DNA of 64,000 nt from Calliphora vicina (GCF_958450345.1 NC_088780.1:124572226-124636225), one strand, 5' to 3'. Counted from the stretch's first letter, positions 11,611 through 26,686 are shown. Notes: generated by a model not told the origin, from the sequence alone. Made by a program: numbers and translations.

Positions 11611-12949
11611 TTTGATTGGTTGTGTGCAACATGCTACCGCATGAACCAACACAGGTAAAATTTTCAATTTCCACTGTACATAAATTGTTACATGCATAAC
11701 TTATGCTCAATATTAATGATGTCAATAATATGAAAGTATTTTTTATTCAAAATATACTGCTAACATGATAGAAATAATAAAAATGATTAAATAAGTAACC
11801 GCATGATTTGTCTGCCTGCCAGTCAGACAAAGTGTCTGCACTCTGTTCGTAGGCCTGTTTAAAAAAATATATAAAAAAACACTAAAAAGTAAGTGGAAAA
11901 ATGTTAGCAATATAATGTTCATCAATATTTTATGAAAATCAGTCTGCATTTTGTCTACAAAGTCCTCTGAGTCTCAAAAAAAAAAAAAAACAGAGCTATA
12001 AAATGAACGGTGGATTTTTGTTTATATATTTGAGACTTAATACTCGAACAAGTACTAATATATTCAATTTATTTCTACATACTCGAACAAATCGTTATCT
12101 TATTTGCCCCATCTGTTTCCTGTTTCTTCATTTTCATCTATTTTGCTGTTATGTTTTTCCTTCGTAATTTTTTTTTTGTTCCGCGGAAGTGATAAATTAG
12201 TTAAGCTTAGATTGTTACTGCTGCTGGTTGGTTGGTTTTGGCGTTTTTCAAATTTTTCTAGTTTCTAGAAAATTGTATTGGATTTGATGTTGTTGTGTTT
12301 ATTTGAGCGTTGAGTGTATGTGTGCCAAGGCAGATAAGAAATAATTTCAAAGTTCAGAGGGCATTAAAGGGAAGCGCTTTGAAAATTATGTCGATATAAG
12401 TACGCTGTCAATATGAATATTGATGTCATGTAAATGGATGGATTTCTAATTTTTTTCTTTCCTCTTTTTTTTCATTTCTTCTGGTATGTAATACTTTATA
12501 TGGATTATATTAACAAATTGAGTATTTTATAAGGCTAAAAGTCACAGTAAATTGATTGAAGTTTATGGCCCACATTTAACTGTAACTGCGGATAAAGAGT
12601 AAATTTATTTGCTGTTTACTAGAGAGGAACTAATTTAGTGTTTTGCAGCTAAAGAAAATTTACAATTTTATTTAGAAAAACATTGTTCGCATAAATAAGG
12701 CAATAAAAGTAATTTTAAATTATTTTAATGAATTATGGCATACAAAATATCTGATCTGTTTAGATAAAACTTCAATGAATATTATTTTTGAAATTAAGAC
12801 TCACTTTTGTCCTCTTAATACTGATTTATAATAAAACAAAACCCCACATTCCAATCTTAGCCCATGGAAAAAACCAAATGCATCATGTATACAAAGCATT
12901 TGGGCAATTTTATTTTATTTATATTTACATATTTTTTCCACTTTAGACT
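11611..12949. other. AT-rich spacer, no gene seen
   Basis: It includes a run of A at about 11977 and simple T/G-rich stretches. The frame at 11743-11949 is hydrophobic but motif-free. Confidence 0.4.
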
Positions 12950-12957
12950 TATACCTA

Positions 12958-14815
12958 CGCTGCACATAGGGGCAGCTATATGGTGACTTATGGCGATAAA
13001 TGCGTTTTACAAAACAAATGATATGTCATTGGAAAGAGGACACTTTTCTACATATAGTTTGTGCAGAAAATTTTTTTTCAAAGCTTTGGTTTAAGAGTAG
13101 CAGCAGTCCAAACGTAAGAAAAAAATTCCAAATTTAATATCTATTAAAAATGGAATATTAAGGTGTATATTTGATTATTAAAATATCCTATTCGTTGTTG
13201 AATAAAATAGTTTTTTGTATTAATAATATTGGTATATGTTGTTGGGAACTGATTTGTGGTCTTTTTTAAAGAAATTATGAATGCAAGTACTTAAATTTTG
13301 GTAAATTCCGAACAAACTATTGTTATAATTTTTTTTACATGAAAAAGTTCTTTGGAAGTAAAAAAGTAGCATAAATGCCCATAACTATTTTATGTTGATT
13401 AAAGAAGGGAATATATAGAATTATATTTTATTTTAACATTTTGCTGATTTTTGCGGTTTTCGATTTTATTCAATTTTTAAAATTATAGGAATTTATTCCA
13501 AAACGCTTACCAAAAGTTTTAAGTACAAATTTGTATACACATATATAAACATTTTTTTTTTAAATCTTTGCTAAATGGTTTTAAATAATATATAGCAATA
13601 AATAAGCGCGCTGCAAAGTGGTATGAGAAAAAAAAGAGTGAAATAAATCTTTAACTTCTAAACGCTTAATCCGATTTGAATGAAATTTCACATGCACAAA
13701 GAGGAAGTGTTGTCGAGTTTAAGTTTTGAATTTGGACCAGGAACGGGGCCAGGGGTCCCCAAAGTAGGACACCTTGGGTATGTTCAATTTCAAAAATGAT
13801 TCTATTTCTACGTTTGTGTTTCGATTTCAAAAAAATTAGGTATATGGAATCTTCTCGTCGAGCGTAGATATCAATTATCTCTTATAGCTTAGGAGATATT
13901 CGCATTTGAAAATTAAATTTTCAAAATTTTTACCCAAACTACTCCAGTTTTTTGATGACCGCGGTTCCGATTTTCTCCATTTTTCTTTTATAGGTTCAAC
14001 AACAAATGTATATATCAAATAATGAAAGAATTGTTAAAAAATCATGACTGGGTCTAAAGTTACATGCATTTGAATTTAAAAAAAATTAAAAAGGCTATTT
14101 TTTGCAATTTTTTGGGAAAAAAGTACTTTTATTCTTTTTAAGTTATCTAAAAAAAGTTTTAAGAGGATGTATAACTAATTTGTACTTTTTGAAAAACTAA
14201 CTTTACATCAAATATTTTAAATGAAAAAAATTGATAATTTTTGATAACGAGGGGACCAGGTCCATTCAAAAAACGCCTATTTTTTATGTAAAATTAAAAT
14301 TTAGGGCAAAAATTCTCAAATCGCATAGTCGATATCAAAATATAGAAACCTATTTTAGATGGCCCAATATGTTCTTAATTATATTGTAAAGGGTTCCGAT
14401 AACCCCGCCTCTAGTATGGATATTATAGCTAAAAAACGAAAAAATCCCACTTTTCGAATTTTTCAATACTTTTTTGGGAATTGCGGGATTCCTGATTACA
14501 AATTTTAAAATTTGTTTTCATTTTTTCATTTTTAATAAAAAAATCTATATAAGTGTAAAATTTCATTACAAAATATTCATAAATAAAAATTTTATTTCAA
14601 TTTGAAAAATTTGTATCTATGCAAAAACTCAATAAAAAGCATTTTTTGTCATATTTTTCAAAAAAGTATTCCATGAATTTGTTAATTGTCAATATATATT
14701 ATTGGAAAGTAGACAAAATCCTATATCCATTGATATATAACATGTCCTTATGTTTTTTACGTGGCAAATTAATTAGGGAAAACTTAACTTTTTTGTTTCA
14801 GAGTGTACTTTGAAA
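12958..14815 (+). repeat. Old repeat block with two Transib-like starts
   Basis: Two starts have the arrangement CGCTG then CACATAGG (12958-12970) and CGCTG then CAAAGTGG (13609-13621). The second is followed by AGAAAAAAAAGAGTGAAATA, shared with 57001. The body from 13660 to 14790 is matched by an inverted copy at 54770-55985, including ACGTGGCAAATTAATTAGGG at about 14760. No transposase is readable. The Transib link is only the 5-bp GC-rich flank and RSS-like start. Confidence 0.45.
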
Positions 14816-15243
14816 AAAATAGTTATTTTTTGTATAAATTATAATTTTAGTTTTAATATAATTCAGATTTAAAAACTTTGTTTCAATATCTCAAGTACTT
14901 TTCATTTTATACCATTTTTTGCTTCTGATGTTACGTTATTTTGCATTTTAGATGACGATATGTAAGTACCCAATAGTTAAGCAAGTAGACAATGTAGTAG
15001 TAGACAATATCGCGATTCAATCAAAATCTTACAAAAGAAAGCTTAATAAGGTTTTTCAATTAAATAAAATAAAATTACGTTTATCCACATAATTAATGAT
15101 AACTCAAAAACGTTTAGTCCGATATTATTAAATTAAAATTAGAAAAATTTAAATTTACAGGCCTATTAGTTTCGCAGTTATAAGAACAAATGGAAGCAAA
15201 AAATATATTTTTTATGTGAAAATAGCAAATGTTTTTGTTTTAA

Positions 15244-15612
15244 AAAACTTATGAAAAATGGAAAACGCTTTATTGCAAAGCCACATATAATAGCAATAAA
15301 ATGAGATATCGGTCATAAAAATTTATTGATTCTTTCCGAATATATTCACAATTAAGTGAATTCGCTCATTTTCACAAAATTTTTGTTTTTTGTTTGACAT
15401 AAATAAAATTGAGTAGTTAATGTAACTACTTTACATTAACTACTCAATTTTATTTATGTCAAACAAAAAACAAAAATTTTGAGAAAATGAGCGAATTCAC
15501 TTAATTGTGAATATATTCGGAAAGAATCAATAAATTTTTATGACCGATATCTCATTTTATTGCTATTATATGTGGCTTTGCAATAAAGCGTTTTCCATTT
15601 TTCATAAGTTTT
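15244..15612. repeat. Near-perfect 182-bp palindrome with 5-bp spacer
   Basis: The left arm is 15244-15425 and the right arm 15431-15612, with spacer CTACT. I see one mismatch, in TTTTCACAAAA versus TTTTCTCAAAA. At the spacer the arms read AGTTAATGTAA and TTACATTAACT. A single diverged relative of one arm (TTCACTTAATTGTGAATA) lies at about 62294. The arms could form a long hairpin or cruciform. Confidence 0.92.
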
Positions 15613-16989
15613 AAATACTTTCCATACTTAAATTAAATAATATTATTTTTAATCCGTTTTTCGTTACTCGAATTCGAATAAGAGTTTTTTGCAACGAATT
15701 TTATTCTCTGATGGATACTTATGTCAGTTCATCATTAATAATTCTAAGCTCTTAATGTTTTTCTAGTGTATAGAATACAATATCATAATCATGCATTATT
15801 AGTACATACATCCTTGGACAATATTAACTTTTTAACCATCCAAGCAACTATTATAATAATTCTTAGCTTTCAGCATTTCATAAATCACTAACGCTTGCCG
15901 TTTTAACATTATTTTTAATACAAACACATACATGTGTATATATATTTTGTATGCAGAAGTAGTTTTTTGCATTATTTTTTGGAAACAAAAGAAGACATAT
16001 ACTTCCGGTATCTTATAGCATATGCCACATATTAAGACACATACAACAGACACTGACATCAACACCAGCAAAAACTATACTAAAATGAAAAACAACACCC
16101 TCTTGTCACACACACAAAACAAAAACTCTTGCAACTTCCGGTGTGGCAAATTCTACATATTTGGACAGTTTGGCATGTTTTTTTTTTGTACAAACTATTG
16201 TCTGTAGTTTTACTATAAGCTGGTAGTTAATGGTTGTTTTAACAATAAATTTTTGTCAGTCTTTTATTTTTAGTTTGCTTCTTTTCTTCAAGTCATCTTT
16301 CTGCAGTCTATTCAAAAATTAACTTTTATCCCAAATACATTTAATGGTGTCATATAATATACAAAGTACAGTGAAGGAAGACTATTGAAAAATACTTGTT
16401 TTCTTGGAAGCTTTAGTCAAAATATCGACTGTGATAATTCAAATTAACGTTTTATAAAGTTTGACCACGAAAAAATTTAACATTTTTAAAATTAGGATTA
16501 CTTGGAAACAACATGTGCCATTGATACAAAACAAATGCCTTTTCTTAGCAAATTGTTTGTCAAATTCAGTGTCAAAATACGTAAAATTTTTAATCACAAA
16601 GGATTTGCATTTTTAGCAATCCGACGGTTGAGGAGAAGTTGCCCTTATACGAATTTTATATGAAGGGAATTTTATATGAAAACGCATTTTTTAAAAATTT
16701 TTTTTGTTTTGATTTATTATTATTTACTAATTATACGTGTATAATGAATGTTAGAAAAAAATTTTCTCTTATATATAACATTATTAATTTTTTATGAGTT
16801 TTATGAAAAAAGCTTAAAAAACTATTGTTGAAATTTCAGTTCAAGTACCTTTTCACACGTTCCCGTACTAAACCCATTTAAATCTCAATAGAAACTAAAC
16901 TATTGGTCGGATCGCTCGCGTCCGTACAAGAAAAGATGTTGAGCAAAATACTTACAAATCCGAAGGTTAGGTATAGTGTAGTATGGTTA
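15613..16989. other. AT-rich spacer, no gene seen
   Basis: No supported frame and no recognised repeat ends. The minus and plus frames at 15832-16207 are short and motif-free. Confidence 0.4.
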
Positions 16990-17585
16990 AGAGGGTAGTA
17001 CGTCGATACAAGTAGGATTTATCAACACGGTGGACACCAGGTTCGGGAAGAAAAATTAAAAAAAAAAACTGAAAAAAGTACTTCAACAATTTTAACAAAA
17101 ACCGAGCATTTCTGTTCGAGATGAGGTAAAAAAAACTGGAACATTAAGTTCTTATATCCTTATGGTAAAATATATTGAACACCCACAAAGTGACAAAATT
17201 GCTAAATCATTCGGCCGAAAAACTGAACATGGCCAGACGGGCCTGAAAACAATTGTCCAATTCACAATCGGTGCCGTAGCCTTGTATGGTTGTATGTCGT
17301 AATTTTATTTATAAATGTTTTGTTTTTGTTTCGAAAAATTAATATATTTATGCCATACAACGCTACAACATCGATTATGAATTGGTCATATGTATACATA
17401 TATCGCGAAATACAATTGTATTATTATGGATGACGAGACTTTCTGTAAGGTTGACTTTAGTCCGTTACCGCCCGTAAGAGAGGAGGAGCCAGTGCATTAT
17501 ATACGCAAAAGAAGGTTGGCAAATTACCCAAAAACAATATATGATATGGCAGGCAATTTGTAGCTGTGGATTCCTTCAAAAATTA
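16990..17585 (+). pseudogene. DD37E mariner-type transposase relic (plus strand)
   Basis: Pieces of the same transposase family as 1749-2756 can be read on the plus strand: TPGSGRK near 17035, IIMDDETF near 17416 (first catalytic Asp) followed by VDFSPLP, and IWQAICSCG near 17550. Frameshifts and stops separate them. The order is correct for a plus-strand gene, but the flanking terminal sequence at 17600-17622 and 19289-19398 is the 5' end of the element in the opposite orientation, so the relic is rearranged. A small MITE interrupts it at 17254-17388. Confidence 0.75.
17254..17388. repeat. 135-bp MITE with TGTCCAATTC/GAATTGGTCA ends
   Basis: The left end is TGTCCAATTCACAATCGGTG. The complement of the right end is TGACCAATTCATAATCGATG, giving imperfect TIRs of about 28 bp. 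It lies inside the transposase relic. It may be distantly related to the MITE at 41190, whose end is GGTCAATT. The TSD is unclear. Confidence 0.55.
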
Positions 17586-17767
17586 AGATCGAGAAGTGTG
17601 TAATTTTAATCAGATTAAGAAAAAACAAGTAAGAGTGCTATATTCGGCTATGCCGAATCTTATATACCCTTCACCTTTGTTGTGGATGCATTATTATTTT
17701 TTATAATTAGTATATACATATGTATGTACATTGCCCACTTTCAGCGTACAGCATCCTAAATTTATCA

Positions 17768-18060
17768 AGAACACAAAAAACAACAACAACGCCAAACGAA
17801 ACAGAACACCAAAAGAAAAAACAAAAACAAAATACGCAAGGCAATGAAACCAACACACATCCAAACATACGTTTAATTGTATAAAAAACAACAACAACGC
17901 CAAAAGAAACAAAACACAAAAGAAAAACAAAATACGCAAAGCTTGCACATCCACACAACCAAACAAACGGTTAGTTGTATAAAAAACAACAACAACGCCA
18001 AAAGAAACAAAACACAAAAAAAAAACAAAATACGCATAGCTTGCACATCCAACCATACGT
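17768..18060. repeat. Three tandem modules of about 98 bp inside Helentron A
   Basis: Each module has AAAAAACAACAACAACGCC, AAAGAAAC, AAAACAAAATACGCA and a CACATCCA segment. The first is the most diverged (CCAAACGAAACAGAACACC). Central tandem subrepeats are common in DINE-1/Helentron elements. On the opposite strand they give hydrophobic open frames, which are not genes. Confidence 0.8.
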
Positions 18061-18266
18061 TTTGTTGTTTTTTTGTCAAAGCATGCAATACATTGTGTTT
18101 TTTGATGAAATTTTCAGAGGTTGTCTCGGATTTTTGCTCATATCTCCGTTATTTATGGACGGATTTTGCTGATTTTAAATAGCAAAATTCTCGAAAGTAT
18201 GTCTGACAGAATTGTTGAAGATTTGGATCCCGGAGATATCTGGGGCCTTCAGAAAATTGATTTCAA

Positions 18267-19156
<890 letters not shown>

Positions 19157-19400
19157 TGGCTTAATCGACTCCGCTATCTATAAGGATCCAGAATATATAT
19201 ACTTTATAGGGTCGGAAATGAAAAATGCAGAAATTACAAACGGAATGACAAACTTATATATACCCTTCTCACGAAGCTGAAGGGTATAATTAACATAATT
19301 GACATTAAATATAATAACTGATATGCTTTACAAAGGTAACTTGACCAAAAAAAGTTTTAATGAAAAACGTGTATTAAGAATTTTTCGATCTCAGTCCTTA

Positions 19401-20277
19401 GGATCTTTAATACAGCATCTCACCTTAAGAGAATAAGAGAAATTATGTTTTTTAAAAAAGCAGGAAATAATTTTTATTTTTGAGGCGTTCGCTGTTAATT
19501 ACGGAAAAAACATACCCTTGAAATTTGAAATTTAAATTTTTTTATATACATAAATTAGTTTATTGATATGTTTTTATTGGATATCATGAACAAATTTTGA
19601 AACCTTTAACCCTAAGTAAAACTTATAAGAATGAACCTGAAAACTAAATTTATGTCAAAGAAAAGATAATTTTGTGTAGAATACCATTACAAAAATACTT
19701 TTTTTTAATTTTAGTCTCAATTTATGGAATATTCAATAAATAAGAGAAAAAAAATACAGAATAACCTAATGCCGTGTCGATGTATCGTCGGATCGATACA
19801 TTGGACACATTTGTTGTATGTATACATAATTATTGCTACACTTTTGTCTCACACTGTAGTCACACACTATTCCATATACATTCATGTACATTAGAGGCAT
19901 ATGTGGCGTGGTAACATTATGCACACAAAGGAAAGAAGACATAAATGTAACAAATTATAGGAAATATGCACATACAGAAACCAATATACAGTCACATGCA
20001 ACTAAAACTATAAGAAAAAGCTTAAATTACACATAAAATACCCAAACACATGCAGACCGACACAGATACAAAACACACACTTACACAAAATATGCAAGTT
20101 GGCAAAATAAAAACTGAATCACACACATACACTCATTTACATATAAACGACATGTATGTTAGTATGTCCAATAGGGTGGCTACACAAAAAAATGTTGCGG
20201 ATGTTACCAACAACTCCAATAAAAGTTTAGTCCTTGCGTGAATATATTGTGAGCTAGATCCAAGGTTAAAAAGTTAA
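19401..20277. other. AT-rich spacer, no gene seen
   Basis: It contains CA-rich stretches near 20041-20140. No TE ends or coding motifs are recognised. Confidence 0.4.
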
Positions 20278-20845
20278 TTATACCCTACATCACAATAGTG
20301 GGGAGGGTATAATGCGTTTGTGCAGATGTTTGTAACGCCCAAAAATATTAGTCTAACACCCACCTTAAAGTATACCGAACGACTTAGAATCACTTTCTGA
20401 GTCGATTAAACGATGTCCGTCCGTCTGGCTGGCTGGCTGGTAGTTCACGTAAACCTTGTGCGCAGAGTACAGGTCGCAAGGACTAAGCCTATTGAAACTG
20501 GCTGAAATCGGTCCATTATTGCACATAGCCCCCATACAAATGATCTTCCGAAATTGGACTTTATCGGTCATAAATGTTTAATTTATATATGTATCTCCAC
20601 AAATTCCGCTCCAAATAAGTTTTATATATACAAAATGTCACCAAATTTTGTTACGATCGGTCCATAATTTGTCATAGCTCCCATTTAGACCTGTTTCCGA
20701 AAATCACTTTAACGTGCATAAATCGCTTAAAAATATTGGTATACACACAAAATTTAACATAGTTAACTTTCGTATAGATGTAAATCGCACGACCCAATTT
20801 CATGGTGATCGGTCCATAATTTGTCATAGCTTCCATATAAGGTGG
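20278..20845 (+). mobile_element. Helentron family II, 3'-truncated
   Basis: It starts TTATACCCTACATCACAATA...GGGAGGGTATAATGCG, then runs through TTGTAACGCCCAAAAATATT, CACCCACCTTAAAGTATACC and a short CGTCCGTCTGGCTGGC tract. It loses similarity near 20845, before the 3' hairpin and the CTTACTTGTT end seen in other copies. It is therefore truncated. It is non-coding. Confidence 0.8.
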
Positions 20846-21370
20846 AATCTAGTTGCCATTAAAAAAATTCCCAAATAAAATTCGAACTAGAATGAATTTC
20901 GAAAAGCTAAAGAAAAACTTTTCGGAGAATTTATATTAATTATTGTAGTAATTTAAACTAATTATTTGAAAAAAAACATGACAAAATTTAAAAAACTTAA
21001 CTGCAAAAATTACAAAACTTCGTACCACCCTAGTGTGCAATATCTTGTTTTTGTTTGTAAATGAGCAGAAGATAAAAAATCGTACATACTGAAATTGCTG
21101 ATACAATAAAAGGGAACCAAGTTCCTAAAAATGGAGTTTATAAAGATAACATATAACATACACACATACGGCTATAATATACGAAGGTATTTGGAAAAGT
21201 TTTGAAGTGAAGTAATTGTAACTTGAAATATTATTGAATTGTTTGTTCGCTATTCTTCCCATATAAATAGACACTCGTATATTCATATGACTTCAAACAT
21301 TTATGCAACATATGTACATTTTGTTCATGTATCGTCTGACTTGTCTTCAATAAAGATATTTTACATGTTT
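20846..21370. other. Spacer between the two giant-array Helentrons
   Basis: 20866-21050 is a diverged repeat related to 9056-9200. The rest is AT-rich, without a gene. Confidence 0.4.
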
Positions 21371-21504
21371 TTATACCCTTCAGCTTCGTGAGAAGGGTAT
21401 ATATAAGTTTGTCATTCCGTTTGTAATTTCTGCATTTTTCATTTCCGACCCTATAAAGTATATATATTCTGGATCCTTATAGATAGCGGAGTCGATTAAG
21501 CCAT

Positions 21505-22330
<826 letters not shown>

Positions 22331-22723
22331 TGAAATCAATTTTCTGAAGGCCCCAGATATCTCCGGGATCCAAATCTTCAACAATTCTGTCAGACATACT
22401 TTCGAGAATTTTGCTATTTAAAATCAGCAAAATCCGTCCATAAATAACGGAGATATGAGCAAAAATCCGAGACAACCTCTGAAAATTTCATCAAAAAACA
22501 CAATGTATTGCATGCTTTGACAAAAAAACAACAAAACGTATGGTTGGATGTGCAAGCTATGCGTATTTTGTTTTTTTTTTGTGTTTTGTTTCTTTTGGCG
22601 TTGTTGTTGGTTTTTATACAACTAACCGTTTGTTTGGTTGTGTGGATGTGCAAGCTTTGCGTATTTTGTTTTTCTTTTGTGTTTTGTTTCTTTTGGCGTT
22701 GTTGTTGTTTTTTATACAATTAA

Positions 22724-23512
22724 CCCAGCAGTTCTAGGAGACAGTACCGAACTAGTCACTTTACCCATCATTTAGGGTGGGAGCTAGTTACTTCAATAGC
22801 CACGTGACTAGTCATTTTAACACGGGCATGTCCTAGGCAGGGGGTCAATTGTCTCTTTTTGATTACAATGGGACTGTCTAATAGCTGGTCCAAAGTAGGC
22901 AACGCATTGGCTTCACATACTGGTTACATAGCATCAGTTGTCTTACTAGCTTTGTAACTGGTTACTTGATCAGCTACTTGACTAGTTATTTTAACACGTG
23001 CATGTCCTAAGCAGGAGGTCAATTGACCCTTTTGATTACAATGTGACTATCAGATAGCTGATCGAAGGTAGTCAACGCTTCTGGTGGATAAAATAAACTG
23101 CAGTACAAAAAAAAGTTTGAAGTGACTTCACCATAGGTTACTAGGAGACACTAAAGTGAGTATTGACTTCATGCTATGTTACATGCGATATCAGTATACT
23201 TAAGCAAAAATAAAAATAAACTGTATGAGAATTATATTAACACAATTTGTAAAAAAAATAGTTTGTTCGAATTACTCACAAAACGTTTAAAGTGACTACA
23301 CTCTCGATTACTTAGAGACACTTAAGTGACAATTGTCTTCACGCTAGATTACTTGGGATGCATAAAGTAACCAATTGTCTTCTCTCTGCACTAAAAAGTG
23401 CACACATGTGTCAAATGACCAAAATATATAAAATGGAGTCAGCCAAGTGATAAGACATTTGTGACAATTACTGTCTTTAAGGGATACATTGACTACTAGC
23501 TTAACTGCTGGG
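22724..23512. mobile_element. 789-bp non-autonomous element with CCCAGCAGTT ends (copy 1)
   Basis: Left end CCCAGCAGTTCTAGGAGACA, right end AACTGCTGGG. Helentron A retains the empty site (AATTAAACG on the matching strand). Filling gives AATTAA-element-AAACG, so two bases (AA) are duplicated. The interior has repeated phrases such as GTGACTAGT, GGTTACTTGATCAGCT and ACACTTAAGTGAC. It has no coding capacity. A second copy, inverted and moderately diverged, lies at 60964-61740. Superfamily unknown: the TTAA beside the left end recalls piggyBac, but no TTAA lies beside the right end. Confidence 0.85.
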
Positions 23513-23765
23513 AAACGTATGTTTGGATGTGTGTTGGTTTCATTGCCTTGCGTATTTTGTTTTTGTTTTTTCTTTTGGTGTTCTGTTTCGTTTGGCGTTG
23601 TTGTTGTTTTTTGTGTTCTTGATAAATTTAGGATGCTGTACGCTGAAAGTGGGCAATGTACATACATATGTATATACTAATTATAAAAAATAATAATGCA
23701 TCCACAACAAAGGTGAAGGGTATATAAGATTCGGCATAGCCGAATATAGCACTCTTACTTGTTTT

Positions 23766-25175
23766 TATATTATTTTTATTGTATTTTTTAAGTTTTCAAT
23801 ATTTCTAGTTTGTATTGATTCTATGTGAGTTTCTTCTGTGTGCAAGTAAAAGTATTAAATTTTAGTTAATAAAATTGTTGTGCAAAATTTAATGGGTCAG
23901 ACATGTTTTTTAAACTGCAATAGAATATTTTAATTTTATTGAACAAAATGTTAAGTAATCTATTGGCATAGTCGTATAGTTTTACATACAAAAACTTTCA
24001 AAAGTTGCTTTCAAAGTTTGTCTATGTAACTGTAGCAGAAAAAATATTGAAAAGTTGGATCATATTTTAAACTTAGGTAAGAAATTTTAGTACTCACAAC
24101 AAAAAATATTAAAAATTGTAATATATTATTTTTTGTTGCAAAATTATTTGAACGGAGTTATAGTTGAATATCTTGATATACGGAATTTTTGGATCTTATA
24201 ATATATATTAAACAAACATGGACCGATTTAGCTGAACTTGATTTTTATGATACAATAAAAGAAAATTATGTTCTTCAAAATGGAGTTTATTAATCCCAGC
24301 AAAATATATTTTGAATTTAGAAGCAGCAGGAATCGTTATTGCTTCCGTATAACTTCTCATAACATATAGTTTCCAAAAGATTCGAGTTTGCCACCATTTA
24401 GGAAATAAAGTGTTTTCAACTAAACAAAACACAGTTAGAAAGAGAAATTGTTCTACAATATTTTAAAAATAATGAAAGTTTGGCTGCCACTGTTCGAAAA
24501 TTTCGTACAAATAATGAGCGGAGATTAATTGAAAACTTCAGAGAAAATGTATTTATTGGTGATACTAATCACACTGGTCGTCCGTAAACTAGCTGTCTAA
24601 ATTTCAATATCTAAGCTTGAGAATGTTGGCGAAAGTCCAGGAATGCCAATTCTGTGTGTTTCCAACCCAAAATAGTTAGAAAGGGAAATTGTTGAACAAT
24701 ATTATAAATATAATGAATTTTTACTGCAATTTCGGCATAGAATAGCTACCCTATAATTCTGAAAGGGCATATTGAGTAGTTCATTTTTATGGAATTTTAT
24801 GGGCATCATTATTGTGGGAGATCTTAACCCTCTAGCTCCACTCTTTAGGTCAATGCGACCCTTATTTTTCGAGAAAATCGAAAAATTCTTCCAAAAAGGA
24901 CATTTAAGGATTAAAATATTCTAAGAAAATGTTTGCCGAAATGTTTGCAGTCGTTGTCATCAAAGATACCAAAGTTGTAAGTAAAGCTATTTACGGTTTA
25001 TTAGAAAAATTACACAATACTTTGGGGCTAATATTTTTAAAAAATATTTAAAATATTAATAGTCCTTTAGAAGATCTACAAAAAAGGTCAAGAGTCAATT
25101 AGGTTTATTTATATATTTTTTTTTAATTTAGCTTGATCTTTTTTTTAGTTTTCTAGATATGTCGAGCCTACGCTG
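23766..25175. other. AT-rich spacer, no gene seen
   Basis: No supported gene. 24410-24480 and 24665-24730 contain a repeated phrase (CAGTTAGAAAGAGAAATTGTT versus TAGTTAGAAAGGGAAATTG with ATTGTTGAACAATATT), a hint of an old tandem duplication. Confidence 0.4.
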
Positions 25176-25379
25176 CACAGTGGTCCAAATGCTCAATCCA
25201 GCCGGAAAAATGTCATTTTTTTAAATGTTTCAAAAGCAAATTTTTTGTATGGTAATATGTTGACAAGTGTCCATAGTACATAACGGCATATTTTTTTCTT
25301 CTTTAATAGCTACACTGGCATTGATACATTGCTTCAAAGCAAGTAATTGCTTCTTTGTTAAAAAAATTAATATCTCAAG

Positions 25380-26686
25380 TAGAGTTTGGGGTTTCCCGGA
25401 TAATTTAATTTCCCGGGAAACGGGAATGAAAAATTTCATTTCCCGGGATTCCCGGGAATCCCGGGAATGTTTTTTAACTAGAAAAATAAGTAAAAAAGAA
25501 AATTATTTTATAAAATTGTGTCAGAAAAATAACACATTACAATTCAATTGTACCTACATAAAACCAAAAAAAGTTTGTTAAAATATTTGGAGATCATGAT
25601 ATAGTAGAGTAAAAGAGCAATTAAGTGTCACAAAATTTTATAAATTGTGAACGTATCTTTATAATTCGATGTCGATTAATATGTTAATGGGATTTTTAAT
25701 GCACTTTTTAAATTCTTTCTTTTGATTTTTCTGATATATATTTTTTTATATAAAATATACATATTTTAAAATAAAATTAAATTCATTTCAAAACAAAAAT
25801 ATGAAATTCAAAATTACCTCATATAGTTTAAAAAGAGTAAAGCAGTAAAAAAGTAGTTCTAATGTATTTAGCTACTTTGCTATATAAAGTACTCTACATT
25901 GTGAATACCGTTATTATATCATAAAAATAATATTATATGTCCGTCATAGAACTATTTTTTTAAAAAATTGGTTTGTCAAAATTACTTATGCATTCAATGA
26001 GTCATTCGACGAGAAAACTCTTTCGCTTTAAACATGTGTTGGCTTTATCGTTATTAAAGCATTATAAAGACAATCAAAATGTATTTCCGATTGCTACTTG
26101 CTTCAAATAAATCTAATTCCCGCTTAAAACTTTCAGCATTTGATTTTAAATGTTTAGGGCTTTCCCTTTCAATATTGATTAAATATTCTAATTGGTTTTT
26201 AAAATGTTGCTCCATTTGTATTTCGGAAACCTCATCTTCAACGCTTTGAACAGATGAGGGAACATTGTGGTCAAATAGACGTTCATACATTTGCTGTCCA
26301 TAAATTTTTAACATTGTGTTTTTATATTATAATTTATCTTATAATGTTGAAGTTTTTAGGTTTAATTTAATTGAATGAACCGTTTTTTGAGAAATCGTAG
26401 AATTTTTAGATAACTGCTGCTCATAAAGTGTGTTCATTATAGCAAGACCTATCAGAAAAATGGTTTCTTTTAGGCTTAATGCTTCTAAAAAACCTCCACT
26501 AATATTTGGAACAAGCCATTCATCAAGCAGATATGTCATATTTAAATATATTAAAGTATTTTTAATTAATTTTAAATTTCCCGTTTTTCCCGGGAAAAAA
26601 ATTTAAATTTCCCGGGAATTCCCGACAACAATTTTACGGGAAATCCCGGGATTTCCCGGACGGGAATTCCCGGACCCCAAACTCTA
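25380..26686 (-). mobile_element. hAT transposon, internally deleted, exact 8-bp TSD
   Basis: Ends TAGAGTTTGGGG and CCCCAAACTCTA are perfect inverted repeats. The 8-bp target duplication ATCTCAAG is identical at 25372-25379 and 26687-26694. Subterminal regions are packed with TTCCCGGGAA motifs on both sides, probably transposase binding sites. The interior retains part of a hAT transposase on the minus strand. Fragments of the same family occur at about 8698-8790. Confidence 0.93.
25995..26539 (-). pseudogene. hAT transposase C-terminal relic with dimerisation motif
   Basis: Two frames on the minus strand (26339-26539, then 26054-26314) followed by a third. The middle one ends with KRELDLFEASSNR, typical of the helix before the hAT dimerisation domain. 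Just downstream, in another frame at about 26000-26045, is LITIKPTHV, a stop, then SERVFS, the hAT C-terminal signature. The N-terminal BED finger and most of the catalytic core are missing. Stops and shifts make it inactive. Confidence 0.75.

Noticed and set aside
17694..18182. Hydrophobic frames that look like membrane proteins, repeated at 22414-22737 and 23489-23680
   Set aside because: They come from the tandem 98-bp Helentron modules, whose CAACAACAACGCC runs read as Val/Leu/Phe on the other strand.
22724..23512. piggyBac assignment because TTAA precedes CCC at the left end
   Set aside because: The right flank is AAACG without TTAA, and copy 2 is flanked by AT, so a TTAA duplication is not supported.
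23344..23680. Frames spanning the 789-bp MITE and Helentron B junction
   Set aside because: They cross an insertion boundary shown by the empty site in Helentron A.
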